64,000 nt of DNA. It comes from Microbotryomycetes sp. JL201. Its lineage: Eukaryota > Basidiomycota > Microbotryomycetes. A program made the position numbers and the translations under genes. The stretch is taken from the NCBI GenBank assembly GCA_033819885.1, contig JAQYUZ010000003.1, positions 124,001 to 188,000 of the forward strand, given 5' to 3'. This document shows positions 27,556 to 40,300 of the stretch, piece by piece. Under the pieces are notes generated by a model that had not been told where the DNA came from, made no database searches, and worked only from the letters and a program-made list of their open reading frames with translations. Position 1 is the stretch's first letter; each line of letters starts with the position of its first letter.

Positions 27556-30500
27556 ATGCGCGCATTCACGACTGCAACGGCCTTTCTCGCCGAGACAGAC
27601 CCGAAAATAATAGTCGTACCAACACGGTTTCCTGTGCCGGAGCAGCAAGCGCCGCGTGTAGCATATGCGTCCTCGCACGCCTCGACGAGCTCGCTCGCGT
27701 TTCCTGACGGTTTGGCCACGCGCGGATTCGTATTGGCAAGAACAGTAGACGATGGATTCAGCGTCCAACTCGAATGGACGGGCTTCGCAGCGTCAACGCA
27801 GACGACCAGCGCTCGACAGACCCCTTTGGACGCGCTAGACGCCGCCACGGTATCAGCAGCAAGCCTCGCCCGACCTTCGCCAGCTCCTGTCAAATTCGAG
27901 TTTCCATCAAGAGTTGTGCCAAGTCCGATGCTGCTGTTCGTCGACCAGGCAGACCAAGGCTCGACTTTTGAGCTTCAATTATACGCCGTCACAGATGCAG
28001 GCGTCCTATACGTACTCAGATTCACAGGCGAGCACATGTTTTACGATGAGCTGGCCGACAGCGACGACCAGACGTGGTGCGAAGAGTACAAAATCAATCA
28101 CTTTGCTCACTCGGCGGGCGTGCCAGCCCTTGCGCACGTTGTTCAAGAGGCACGAATCATTGTAGCAAGTAGCGATGGGTCCGCTGTCAGCATCGTGCTG
28201 CCTGAAAAAGGAGGCAAGCCGAGCCGTGTCGAAATGTTCTGCTCGTGTCCTCCCAACTGACGCCTAGCCACACAGGCTCGCTCATCGAGACGGAACTCAA
28301 GCAAGCCTCGTCGTTTTCTGTGCGATCGCTTATCCCGTTCTCGTCATCGAGAGCTCCAGGGGGCTCTCCGGCACGAGCGAGCTCGAGCGCGTCAATTTCG
28401 GCGCCGTCACAACTCGTGGCGGTAGCGTCCATGACGGGGCAGGACGGCGTCGCTGCATTTTCATTCGGCATCTCGCGAGACCGCAAGCTCAAAATCTGGA
28501 ATCTCGAAACAGGCGTCTGCCTCAAGTCGATCGACCTCCCCAAGCCCGTTTCAGGATCTACTGCGCTCGTGCCCGCTTCTGGATCGGATGCAAACTCTGC
28601 TGAATCGCCGTCGCGCTCTTTAAAGGGCGGAACACTCTTACCGGCATCGCCGCAGTCGCTTGTGAAAGTGTTCGCCGGCACGGATCAGTCTGCCTTCGGC
28701 TCGTACCTCGCGTTGATCGTACCACCTTCATCAACGAGTCCGTCTGCGTGTTTCATTTACGGCATCGTTGTCGACTCGTCCACCGGAACCGTCAGCGAAC
28801 TCATGCCCGTGTGCGAGAAGCCTTGTCCCGACGTGACAGCTTCGTTGATCGACTTTCAGGTCGAGCAATTTAGTCTCGGTCCGGATGAAACAGAATGGAC
28901 AGTATTTGCAGTTTGGGACGAGGTTGGCGAGATTACTTTGAGGTATATTGGAGTGCCAGAGATCGATGGCGTCGATCTGGTCGACACCGAAGCAGAATGG
29001 ACAATGGTCAATCGAGGCACGGCATCCCTGACGGCTTCGTGGACGCCATCGTATTTTGACGACTTGATGGAGGGCAACAGTGCGAGTATTCCTGATGTGT
29101 TCATGCGGCATATTGCCTGCCCCGGCCGATACCCGTCGTCTGCTTTGGTTTTCGCTCTCGACACGTACGAACAAACTCTTGAGGACGAGATGGACATAGC
29201 GCTCGAGCGACCAGCAGCCCTTTCTACGTATTTTGAATCTGCTTTCGACCGCATCAGAGCTGTCGTTGGCTGCACTGTCAAGCTAGAGCAGTCGCCGGCG
29301 ACAGGAGCATACCTATACGACGCGTACAACAAGCGCATCAAAATCGAATGGCTCAAATTCGTGGCGATGCTAAATCAGTCCCGCACGGACGCGTTATATC
29401 CCATCGGAATCTCGGTTGATGCCTTGCGCCAAAGTGTCCTCGTGCTGCACAGGGAAGCCGTGTCGGCACCAATTGTCCAAGATACGGTCATAACTCTGCG
29501 CGAGATCGAATCACTGCCGGCAGCCGACGCCAAGCGTAGAAAGTTCATGACATCGCCAGTGTCTTTGTTCGAAGCGTGCTACCCGCACTTGTCCGAACGT
29601 AGCGTCCGGTCTGATGCCATCGGCATCCTCGATGCAATTCACCAGCTCGAGTCGAGCCTGACGACGGCTCAGCAGCGCGCTTTGGACGAGTCACTCGTAT
29701 CGCGCATACGTTCGCCCTTCGCCTACAGCGTCGATGACATTGCCATGGACTTGTACGCCGAAACGTTGGAGCCGTTTGTTGATGACGAAACTGCGCAGCA
29801 GGTGGATGACCTGATGCGCAACTTGTTGGCGCCCGAAGCGACATTCCAAACGCTGTGGGCCTTGTTGACGACGAGCGAGGTCGTCGCGCCCTCCCGTCAG
29901 CAAGGCAAGGCGGTACCTTCGACCCTGCCGTCCGTTTTGACGAGCGCCTTGCTCGCGGACGCTGTGACCCTCTCGATCGAAGCACGCTACAATTTGGCGC
30001 GCGGCTTGACGACGCTGCTTCTGTTCATTTGTGGCGAAGATATGCAAGTCCTGCCCGAAATGACAAGCTTGACGAGCGCCACGTTTGCAACGCTGCACAC
30101 GCTCGCCACCCTTCGTTGGGTCGCTGAACAGTCAGACGCTCCCACAGTCGACACAGTCAAGACAGATGACGTTCTCGCTCGATTTGGCGACATGAAGGTG
30201 TCTAGTCGCGATACCGACTGGCCAAACGAAGACGACGAGCATTGTCAAGTCGTGCGTTCGGTGTCACTACTTCAAGGCTTACTGAGGTCACGTTACGCGC
30301 CAAGTCTGTCGATCAGCGACAGCTTACCTGTCGCGCTCACCGACAGCATTTCCAACTTCTTGCTCAACCTCGGTCTCGTCTCTCAGAAACGCCTTGTCAT
30401 TGATGCTCCGGCCGACGTCACCTTCGCGTTGAGGCTCTCCCAATTCGGCTTGCCTCAATTGGTGCTCGACTTTATCAACATGTACCCGACCGGTGCGGGC

Positions 30501-32504
30501 ATGCTGTTCGTCAAGGGATTAGCAGAGGTCGAGCTCGGCCAGCTGCAGAGTGCTCAAATCTCGTTCGCCAAGGCTGCGCCTGCACTTTGTGAGTGATCGT
30601 TTTGGCATGGACATAAATGCTACAAGCTGACGTCGGCAAAATTTCAGATGGTGACATGGCCCGTCTAGACGAAGATAGTGGCATATCCCACGTCCTGCCC
30701 GTTCACGTCATTGGCAGTCTCGGCCGATATTACAGGCATGTGACATCAGTCTTTGTCGAGCATGGCGCAGACGAAGCCGTCACGCGCTTCGCTCGGTTAG
30801 CAATTGACACAATCTCGGAAGAAACTGCAACGGACAAATCCGGTCTGCAAGAATTGTGGCTGCAATTGTTCAAGAGCAGCGCAACGTTGGGCGAGTATGA
30901 GGAAGCCTACACTGCCATGATGAATATGCCTTCCGGTGAAACGTCAGTCCCCGAGCGCTCAACCTTCGAGAAGGAAACCAAGGACCTTACTCTTTCTACT
31001 TCTTGCAGCCGCAATGCTTGCTTGGCGCATTTAATTTCCGTCATGTGCGAGTCCGGCAATCTCAATCAACTTTTGTCTTTCTCTTTCGTCGGCATCGAAG
31101 CCGACCTCGAACGCAACCTGAGTTTCAGGGCTCGGAATTCTGATCCTCTCGCCACACCAAACTACTACGCCGTCCTGTATGCATATCACATCTCAAGGGG
31201 CGACTATAGAAGCGGTGAGCTGGTTTCCTACCGCTGACGAGGTCTTGTAGATCTGAACAAAGCTCGACGAATGCAGCTGGCGCCGTCATGTTTCAACAAG
31301 GTAGACGATTGGGCGAATACTCCACTCATTCTGTCGGGTACCGTGAGCTGGCGACGATGCAATGTCAGGCTTACCTGGCCGCATCAAATGCCTTGTCAAT
31401 GGTGGCCAGAGACAATGCATGGATTGCCGTCATCCCCTCGCAAGAACAGCACGCGGTAAGCGAGAATGCTCTGAGAAATCACGACTCTAAAATTGAACCC
31501 CCGCGTCGCAGCAAAAACGTCGAAAAATCGCTCCAGTCATTCCCGAGGAAGAGTTTTCAAAAAGTGCGAGCTTCGCGCCGGACATGGTCGAGTTGGACGA
31601 CTTGAGGCGCGAATACTGTCTTGCTTTGGCGAGACTGCAACTGTCTGCCGAGTTCCCGGAGCTGGAGCGAACGAGTGGGTCCTGCCATGCATGCACTGTT
31701 GTGCGTCAATTGACGTAGGCGACTTTAGACTTTTCCCTGGACGATGAGGCTGTCGTCGCCTTGCTCTCTCAGACCGGCGCGTTTGATCAGGCTTTCACGG
31801 CGGCTAGAATTCTGAGCGTCGATATGGCCAGCCTGTTTGGAAATGTTGCAGAGCGGTGTATCGCCTTGACATTAAATCCAACCGCGTACGTCTCACGCAA
31901 GAAAGCCTTTGGGCTTTTGGCTGACTCTTTCCGCGCCTCGACAGGACGACGGATGCTGAATGGGTTACGATGAATGAGGAGGCCCTATCCTGGGAAGGCT
32001 CTCTCGCATCCAAAGCATGGCGCCTGCTTGAACGGTTTCTCGCTCGACACGACGTGGATGGCACGAATCGAGGGCGACTTGTAGTTATCGAACGGACGAT
32101 CGCTCTGAATCGCGGAGCGAGGCTACCGACGTTCTTGACGGAATTTATGATGGAGCAAGATCCTGACGCCTTGATTCGAACGCTGCTCAAGTACGACCGG
32201 CTAGATGACGCTTTCAAGTTTAGCTGCGCGCTCATTCAGGTCAGTCTAGCCAGGCTTTCGGCTCTCGAGTTTGCATCAGTGACTGATATTGTGACACATT
32301 GGCCATCCGCAGAGACAGGCGGGCTCGGCGTTGGCCAGCTCTGCGCTGCCGTACAGTCTGTTTGACCAATTGCTGGCATTGACAGAAACGGGGGCCCTGT
32401 CCCGGGAGCAGCTTAGGGCGAGACAAACAGAGCTTCGGACAGTGATAGACACGAGGGCTCAATTCTCGGGGAAAGCGTCAAATGCGGTGCTGAATAGACG
32501 GTAG
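27556..32504 (+). CDS. NUP120: Nucleoporin Nup120/Nup160, Y-complex scaffold
   Basis: Outer-ring scaffold protein of the nuclear pore. The ATG at 27556 opens MRAFTTATAFLAETDPKI. The N-terminal half reads as a beta-propeller (RIIVASSDGSAVSI, SFGISRDRKLKIWNLETGVC); the C-terminal half is a helical solenoid with the typical SDPLATPNYYAVLYAYHISR, GAVMFQQGRRLGEYS, LATMQCQAYLAASNALSMV and the end SREQLRARQTELRTVIDTRA. Introns are few in the front (one near 28.22-28.27 kb, phase 1) and several at the back (30.6-32.3 kb). The start lies 298 bases from the sulfite oxidase start on the other strand, so the two genes share a short divergent promoter. The stop is at 32502-32504. Confidence 0.9.
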
Positions 32505-32569
32505 TTGATTCTCGACGGTTATTCGATGCGAGAATCGACGGCTGTGCAATGTCATTCAGCTTGCTATCG

Positions 32570-33037
32570 TCAATGGTCGAGATGCAGGTTCTCTAAGAAG
32601 TCTTCTGTAGCATTGATGGAAGGGAGCGAAGCGATGTGAGACGGTGCACGATCGGTGCTCGCCCGGTCCTCCTCGATGCATGACATTCTTATGGCGGAGG
32701 CGGAGCATCCGATGACAAGGGCGGGTGCTTCGATATAAGCTTGCACGCTTGACGCGGCCGATGACGTCGTTTGTGACTAGGGGGTTGGTAGCTCTGTCCC
32801 ACTCGAGCTTGACTTTGCCTTTCAGCTCCGCACCCGTTGGCCCGATTCTCATTTGAAGCATTCAAGTACTCGCTTCCTCGTGGCTTTTACGGCACAGACT
32901 CATTCACCAACGTGCGAGTCTTTTCGTGTGCCCAGGGTGAGTCATTGGCGTGCAGGATCGGCGTGGCGACTCTTGGATCAAGAAGCCTGTTTGTACACGA
33001 TTGCTGCGACAAAACCGCTTCAAGAACGGTGGCGTAA
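32570..33037 (-). CDS. Unrecognised minus-strand gene, 5' exons not resolved
   Basis: One exon is convincing: 32891..33037 has a good acceptor (tttgtcag) and donor (cc|gtaaaa), and in phase encodes YATVLEAVLSQQSCTNRLLD, then PRVATPILHANDSPWAHEKT and RTLVNESVP. Downstream, two readings are possible: a frame containing IGPTGAELKGKVKLEWDRAT, or a splice further on into an acidic Ser-rich end (INATEDFLENLHLDH) with a stop at 32570-32572. Upstream an open frame reaches 33317 but has no ATG. I do not recognise the family. The gene would be convergent with NUP120 (66 bases between stops). Confidence 0.35.
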
Positions 33038-33333
33038 CTGACAAACGGTGTTTGGCATCAAAGTCGTGGCGTCGGTCGTTGCATTCGAGCATTGCTTGCT
33101 GACAGAGTGACCTGCCTGGACGCAGGCTGGGGGCGCTGAGCAATAGCGACGTGGCCAGAGCGTGCAACCGTGCAAACACTACCGGGAACGGCGCAAGTAT
33201 TGATCTCTGATCCGATCCTAGGTCTTGACGTGCTCGGTCACGGCGCGCGAGCAGGAAAAACGGGACAGGCGACGGCCCAACTTGCGCGAACAAAGCGCAT
33301 TCGCGTCTCGAACGCACTGTAGTTTCGGTTGCA

Positions 33334-36300
33334 ATGAGCCGGACTGGTCACAGAGGCAGCTCAACTCTTCGACACGCCTCGGCTGCTGCGATGGACGCGG
33401 TCAACGGACCTGACGCCGCCTCGTCTCCTGACGAACTTGTCGTGACTGCTATTACAGACAACGCCATTGACGAGGGCCAAGACAACGCAGCTCAAGCGGC
33501 AGAGGCTGCACAGAATGGCCGAGAAAGTACTCGCGACTATGCAGCGCGCCAGGGAGACCGTGGACAGACGTCGCCAATCTCGGCATTGCCATCGTCAAGT
33601 TTGCCGACAAGAGACAGCTCGCCGACTCGGAGTAAGCTTCTCTCGATGGTGTGCTGATGTATGGACTCGGAGCTGACGCTCGATGTCGTTTCGACAGGCC
33701 GTCTGCCGTACAATGCCGCCGCTCTTGGGTCCACAGCCACTGTCCGTGAACCTCGCCCGCTCAGTCGGGACGTATTCAATTCGCTCGACTACCCTTACTC
33801 GAACGTGGCACTGATGGACTTTGCCGAAGTAACGCCATCCACCTCGACAGCCATCTTCCACTTTACGGTCGATCCGCCGAAGCCGCTCAAGGAAAGCTTC
33901 TTTCGCACTCGCGTTGACGAGTCAGATCAATACAACGCTGTGCCTGATACCGATTTCGGATACCACGCAACGCCTGAAGAGGTCGAAGCTTACCGTCTAC
34001 GCGAGCTTGAGAAAGGGAAAGCCCGCGAGGCAGCCATTGCTAGAGCCGAGGCCGCTAGGCTTAAAGCAGAGCAGAAAGCGACTGGCAAGTACCAGAAGCG
34101 CAAGTACAGACGCAACATCGGCACCAACAACAACGCAAGCGCTGGTGCGGCAGACGATAGGGACGCAGCTAGCGTCGCCGACACAGCCTCCAGACAAGTT
34201 TCGCCTGCGGCAGAGGAGGACGTCGCGGCAGACACGACTGCTGTCGAGCCCTCCCTCGACCAGACAAATGATGGTCCCGTCATGCCATCAACAGCCCCCG
34301 AAATCGCATCGACAAACGCTAGTGGAGATTCTGACGCGGATGACGAGCACGATGACGAGGAAAAGAAGACGCTGCACGCTCCCCCAATGTCCGCCACTCC
34401 CTCCGCTGCTGGTTCCGTTGCGTCGGCTGCTGAATTTGTGCCGACGGTTTCACCGGCAAAACGGTCCTCGCGTCATCTGGACGTGCTTGTGTCCTCCAAA
34501 AGTCGATCCACTGTCGCTCCGAGGGGTCGCAGGCGGTCAAAGAGCGAATCTCCTGCCGATGAAAAGCCGAAACCCACTGCAACTGAGCCACAGAGACGCC
34601 GAAGACAGGTGCGCCACTCTGATGCTGGCAGCGCGGTTGCGTCTCCTGCCGCCTCAACGAGTGTCAAGCTCAAGCTGACCGGCCCGATATGTAAGACACA
34701 ATCATCAAGTGCTGTGTTGGAGATCGACCAATTGACAGTTCGTGCACCTACAGCAAATCCGAAGCCTGCACCATCGCCATCAGAACCTGAGGACGCAGAA
34801 GAGGCAGCAGCGCTTGCTTCGGGCGCACTTCGCCTTCACGTGCAAGATAAGCCTTGCACCGATCCAGCCTATGCTCGCAAGTCATCTTGCTTCCGTTGTA
34901 TGAGTCGCAGCGATGTGGGGTTCTGCCGGTTCATGGGCAGGCGGACGTTCAAACTGGACGTCAATGGGGTCATTCTTGACTCTGGCAAGCTCATGTCTGT
35001 CGACAAGCCAGACATGCCCATCAGAGTCCGAGACATTGCGACTTTCACCGGCCCTTTGTCGTCCGCCGGTGCAAACTGGAACCGGGCCGGCGTCGTCAAA
35101 CCGCTTGTACGTCTGCTCGAAGAGGCCATTGCTTTGATGGACGGCTCTGCTCGTGTTGCGCGCATGCCACGCGATCCGCGCACGAGTTACATCTGCGACA
35201 CTTGCTTGCGTACGACCGTCTTCGTGCGCCACATGTGCAATCGGTGTGGCCGGATCGCTTGTGCCAAGTGTCTGAACAGACTCGGCGAGCTTTGTGAAGC
35301 TGAAGACGAGGCAGACTCGCCAATGGAACTGGCGACCGCTAGGGCGCACTACACGTACGACACGCTGCGTCGAGTGCGATGCCTCGCTTCAAAGAACAAG
35401 CTTACTTTCGGTCGCGACGAGACTCACACACCGGAAAACTTTTCATTGCTTGCGACATACGATAAAGTGGATCTGGAAGAATTGCTCGGCATGGCGAAAG
35501 AGTTTATCCGCGAAGGCCTCGCGCCCAAGCTCGAGGACGAGGAGCCGGGTCACGTGCAGCCCGATGTCATCTTCTTGGATGCTACTGAGGAGCCGACAGT
35601 CGACAAGGCGACCGAAGTCTGGCGAGCGTTCAATCGCGAGCGCTCGGTCGTCATCAAGGGCCAGGATTTGTCACCGCTGTCGACTTGGACTGCCGATACC
35701 TTTGTCCAAAATTGCGAAGACCTCGACAGCGAGCTTATGAACCTCAAGACGGGCGATTCAGGAGAGGTATCTGCCAAAGCGTTCTTCCGCAACTGGGGTC
35801 ATCTGCGACGCAACAAGGGCGCCAAGCTAGAGGTCTGTTTCGTTTCTCTCTCTGTATCACGCTCGTCACTTTCGGCTGATTGCCGACTGCCGTGCAGCTC
35901 TTTCCCGTGGCTTGCTATGGTAGTTGCCGCAGTGCTGGTCTACACGACAGGGTAGGCTTGCCAGCAATGCTGTATTTGTATGTGTGTGTGTGGACTGACG
36001 GCGCTCGTTGCACGCAGTACCACGAGACGATGCCTCGTGAACTCCAAGACATGTTGCTGCCCGGCGGTAAAGCCAACCTCTTGGCCCAGTGGCCCGCCAA
36101 CAGTTTCCAGCCCGAAACGGAGCCCCGATACAACTTCGTCTGGGCCGAGCACAACAGCAAAGACACTCCTTCAAACAACTTGCAGGGTAGGCAAAGCGTT
36201 CTCAACGAAATACGGACAGGCTTGTCACTTACTGGTTGCGATGTGCAGTGGCGCACGCCGACTTTGTCAATCTCGTGTTTGACGCGTGGCCTAGGGAAAA

Positions 36301-37195
36301 GTGCAAGGTCAAGTGGTTGGTATATCCTCCGTCGGCGCGTGATCCGGTGAGTCGCTTTGAACCTCTGGAGCGCCGAGCTTCCCTGAATGTCGTGACGCGT
36401 CAACACAGCTGCGACCCGAAGTGCAGTTGCAAACAGCTCGCAAACTGAAAGTCAACGCTTCAAAATACGCCAGCGCACACGACGAGTAAGTTTTGAGCGT
36501 CGTGTGAGATCTAATCCGCGTCTGAGCTTGGCGCGACCAGTGCACTTTTCACCGGCGCCATGCATTGGACTCGACACAACGTCGAGGTCGCAAAGAAAGC
36601 GATTGGCGTCAAGCCGTACGAGTTTACTTCGGGTCTTGGGGATGTAGTGCTCATTCCAGCTGGGTGAGCTCTTATGGTGTTGCGCGCGCGTGTCGATCAA
36701 TAGTTGACCAGTCGGATTTGTACCGGTTGTCAGGTCAATCTTTCAAATGACCACCGAAACTGACATTCTCAGCATGGAGCACTATTTTTTGACGTCTGCG
36801 TCAGTCGACAACACGCTCCAAGTCCATGAGGAAGCTCGTCAACAAAACAAGACAAACATGCTCACGTTTGAGGATGATTTACGAATTGAAATGCAATTGT
36901 TGTGGGTATGGGTAAGTTGATTGGTCATGGTTGGCTCATCTCGTCTGGTCGCTCGTTGCGAAACCATTTGCTTATACTTCTTGTTGGTTGCTTTGCTTTC
37001 CCCCCCCCCCCCCCCCAAAAAAAAAAGGTGACTGCGCAAGCTCGTTGGCCGTTGCCTCCGCCTCTGGAAGGGTCGCACCGGATCAACTTGGACAACTTGG
37101 ACGATACGGTTTTCAACAACGGAGTGACAGAGTCTGACGCTGACGAGGAGCCTATCGATGAACCGGAAGCAATGATGGCGATCGAACAAGCATAG
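33334..37195 (+). CDS. KDM3-like JmjC-domain protein, probably catalytically dead
   Basis: Nuclear chromatin protein of the KDM3/JHDM2 type. The first exon, 33334..33631, starts MSRTGHRGSSTLRHAS; intron 33632..33697 leads to a long exon to about 35.8 kb. The middle is Ala/Ser/Glu-rich with basic patches (RGRRRSKSESP). A zinc-finger region follows, with SSCFRCMSRSDVGFC and CDTCLRTTVFVRHMCNRCGR plus CAKC, matching the KDM3 finger. The JmjC fold is recognisable (PRELQDMLLPGGKANLL; GDVVLIPAG). The iron-binding HxD in the usual NLHLD context reads NLQVA, and the second His in IPAGxxHQ reads IPAGSIFQ, so Fe(II) ligands are replaced. The last intron ends in a C17-A10 tract (37000-37026). It ends EPEAMMAIEQA. 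Confidence 0.85.
37000..37026. repeat. Homopolymer C17-A10 tract at an intron 3' end
   Basis: Seventeen C (37000-37016) run directly into ten A (37017-37026), followed by the acceptor G at 37027 and the exon start at 37028 (gtg act gcg). The C tract takes the place of the usual polypyrimidine stretch. Tracts of this length are prone to slippage and to base-calling error. Confidence 0.9.
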
Positions 37196-37391
37196 ACGGG
37201 CATCCACGGACGTTAGTGATGGACGTTCCAGTCGACAATGAGAACACGAGGTCATCTCAAAGATGACTCGTGCGACTTTGCCTCTATATCTCTTTTTTTT
37301 TCCTTTTCCTTTTGTTGTGCAATATTCAAAGTTTTCTTTCTTATTTGCTTTTGATTCTATGACAACAAGTAAGAGCGGCTAAGACGAGGTC

Positions 37392-40300
37392 TCATTCAAA
37401 TTGACGATGCATAGCAACGTCATCATCGTCTTGATCCTCTTGGCTATCGTCGTCTCTGTCGACCAAGAAGCCTTGATTCTCGTACGACACGGCCGCGTTT
37501 AACCAACTTCCATCTCCATCTTCTGCCGTCAGAGCATAACCTTTTTCCGAAAAAAAAAGTTAAAAGTCGGTTCCAATGATCAGTTGACTGAATCGGCTCT
37601 TTACTCGATGTCGGGATTTTTGTAGCTCACCTTGACCACCGAAAAAGCTCAGGGCGACCGGCAAAAAGACGAGACCATGGAGTGCGCCAGATGCAATCAA
37701 AGCCAACCACATACGGAAATAGTATGTCTGCAAAAACTCGTCATTTGATCAGCATTGAGCTCTGAAACATTGTCACCGGTTGGGAATAACGTTTGCGCCG
37801 AGGAGTGACAACGAAACGAAACGAAACAACTGACTTTGAGCAATTTTGACCTCGTGAGAGCCAAGACAGAGATGCCGATGAGTTTTGTGAGGGTAATACC
37901 AGACACGACCTAGACGCGGTCAACGGAGAGACCGAAATCAGTAAGCGTTGGAGAGACGTGTCGTTCTCATGAAACGCCAGACTGACAGACGATCCAACAT
38001 CAACCAAAGCCGTCCAAGCTCGTTCGTCTCTGTCTTTTTGCGCGGCGGGATGGTGAAATGGTACTCCACCTGCTGAAGCGCCCATGAATGCTCTTGCAAC
38101 GTGTGAACAGAATTCGACGGCGATACCGATCGATATGACCAAGTTGACGAGCGAGAGAGGGTTGAGTGACACGTGCCAGACGCCCATGATGCCCAAGACG
38201 TTGATGACGGTGAGAGCAACTGTGATGACGACGATGAGACCAGTACGAATCGAGCCGATAAGGACAGAAGTTATGCCAAAGACAGCCGCGAGGGCGAGGA
38301 TCACCACTTCGCGCGTCGTCGTCCACAGAGAGCCGTCTGTAAATCATCGCACACGTCAGCTGGGGTCCCACTAGCAGAATGAAAATCACACGAAACACTG
38401 ACAAGAGCCGAAAAATACATAGTGCAGCGAGTATGGGAAAACTTGGCCGCCCCAGCCAGACATTTCCTTTGCAATGCGCTGCGCGGCCGCGTACGATTCG
38501 ATGTAATCCTGTTGAGTTTTGAGCGGTGTGTGAAAAGTTCGGAAGTGTGACATCTGGACAGACGAGTCTGTCACAGCGAGCGCTGACGAGTACCCTGCCT
38601 TGCCTCCAAGAGGACAAGACTCGTCCGTCGGCGATTCGAGCCAATGATGAAGCAAGTTCATGAATTCTTGGCCTTCAGGCATGCCATCAACTGCGGCATG
38701 CAAGTTGCTGTCAGTCGCTGGAATGCTCTCGTCTCTCAAATTTGCGCACGAGTTATGCTCCAACCAGGTTCGCGGTCTTCAAAGCAAGGCTTGCACAACA
38801 GCTCTGAATCGTTCGGACCACAAAATTCGGATGGATTGCGTCGCTTGATCCGACAACAATCTTCCAAAACGGGGTTCAACCATTGGAAAAAGTCGTCAAT
38901 CCACACGGCCCTGACAGCGTAAGCAGGCATCAGCACTCGAGATCGCTACCGACATTCGCTCTTGATTGTCCAGACTTACGGAGGTTCGGAAATGTAAGAA
39001 ACATCGGATCGCTTCCTTTCTGCTTCTAAGACATTTGCCATTGACAGCGTGTCGCACGTCGAAAATTTGCCGCAAGCTGATTTGACGTTGCTGATTGACG
39101 TAAAATTGAGACTCTTGACCACAAAGTAAACCGGCGGTCCCACTTCGAGATAATCATCAAGCGCGTTGAAATAGTTGACAAGGTACGAATTCGAGGGAAG
39201 TGCGAGTCGTTGATCAAGCCCAAGGTCGATGTGTCGGGCACCGATCCAAGAAAGAACAAAAAGGCCGCCGAAGAGGGCCATCACAAAGTATTTGACGGGT
39301 CTCAAAAGCAGCGTTGGCGCGTAGTACTTGCGAATGAAGCGGGCGACAAAGCCCTCTGACGCTACAGGCTGAGAATCAAGGGTAGATGGTGCAGACACCT
39401 TCAGGCAAGGGAAGCTGCAGAAATCAAGTCAGCAATCATTGCCACAGACTGGTCGCTAGGTTTCATACCAATCTATCCGATTCGACTGTGTAAGGAAGGA
39501 TGTCAGTACCCAGACGTCAAACCGAAGGGTGTAAGCCAGACAGTCTTACCTCTAAACGCCGCAAATCGATCGCCATCAAGCTCACAAACACGGTCACTTG
39601 CAGAATTGCATTCACCAACACAGCACCAGCTGCATAGACTGCAAAATTGCGCACGGCGGGCACTTTGGAAGTTGGAATCAGTGACCAGCGTTTCCGTCTG
39701 CGATGATGGCCTGCTCACTGCCCACTAGAGCTCCCAGGGCGAAAGCGACTGTTTCGCAAGACGCCGACAACAAGATGGAAGGACCCATCCGACTCAAAGC
39801 CCTAGCGACCCGTTCTTCAGCGCTTGACAAACCATCAGAATCTTCGTCCAAACTTGTCGCGTGGTGCGAAGCAATCGAATAAGCCCGTTTGTTTTGTTGA
39901 TCGAGCTCGTGTGACAGGATGAAGACGTTGTCGACGCTGCGCGGTAAATCACCATCAGCGGTTTGCGCAAGGAAGCGACATTGGCGACGACGGACCCGAT
40001 CGCGAGAACGAGGAAGGGAATAACTTCTGCAATGATGAGAGTCTGCGAAGGCCGTCAGTATAGCGAGAGAAACGGCGAGTATAACGATCAACTGACCACT
40101 TTGACGCCTAGTGCGGAACATAACGCCACGGACGTCGACACCGAGAGAAGGACTATGACGATACCCCACAGTCCGAGCAAGAACTTGGAGTCTACAAGTA
40201 TTTGCCGTTTCAAGTACGCTCGCATGCCCGAGCTTGAGCCTGCGAGACTCCAAGGGTTCGAGTCTGACCTCGAACGTGTATGTTCGTTCAATCTAATTCG

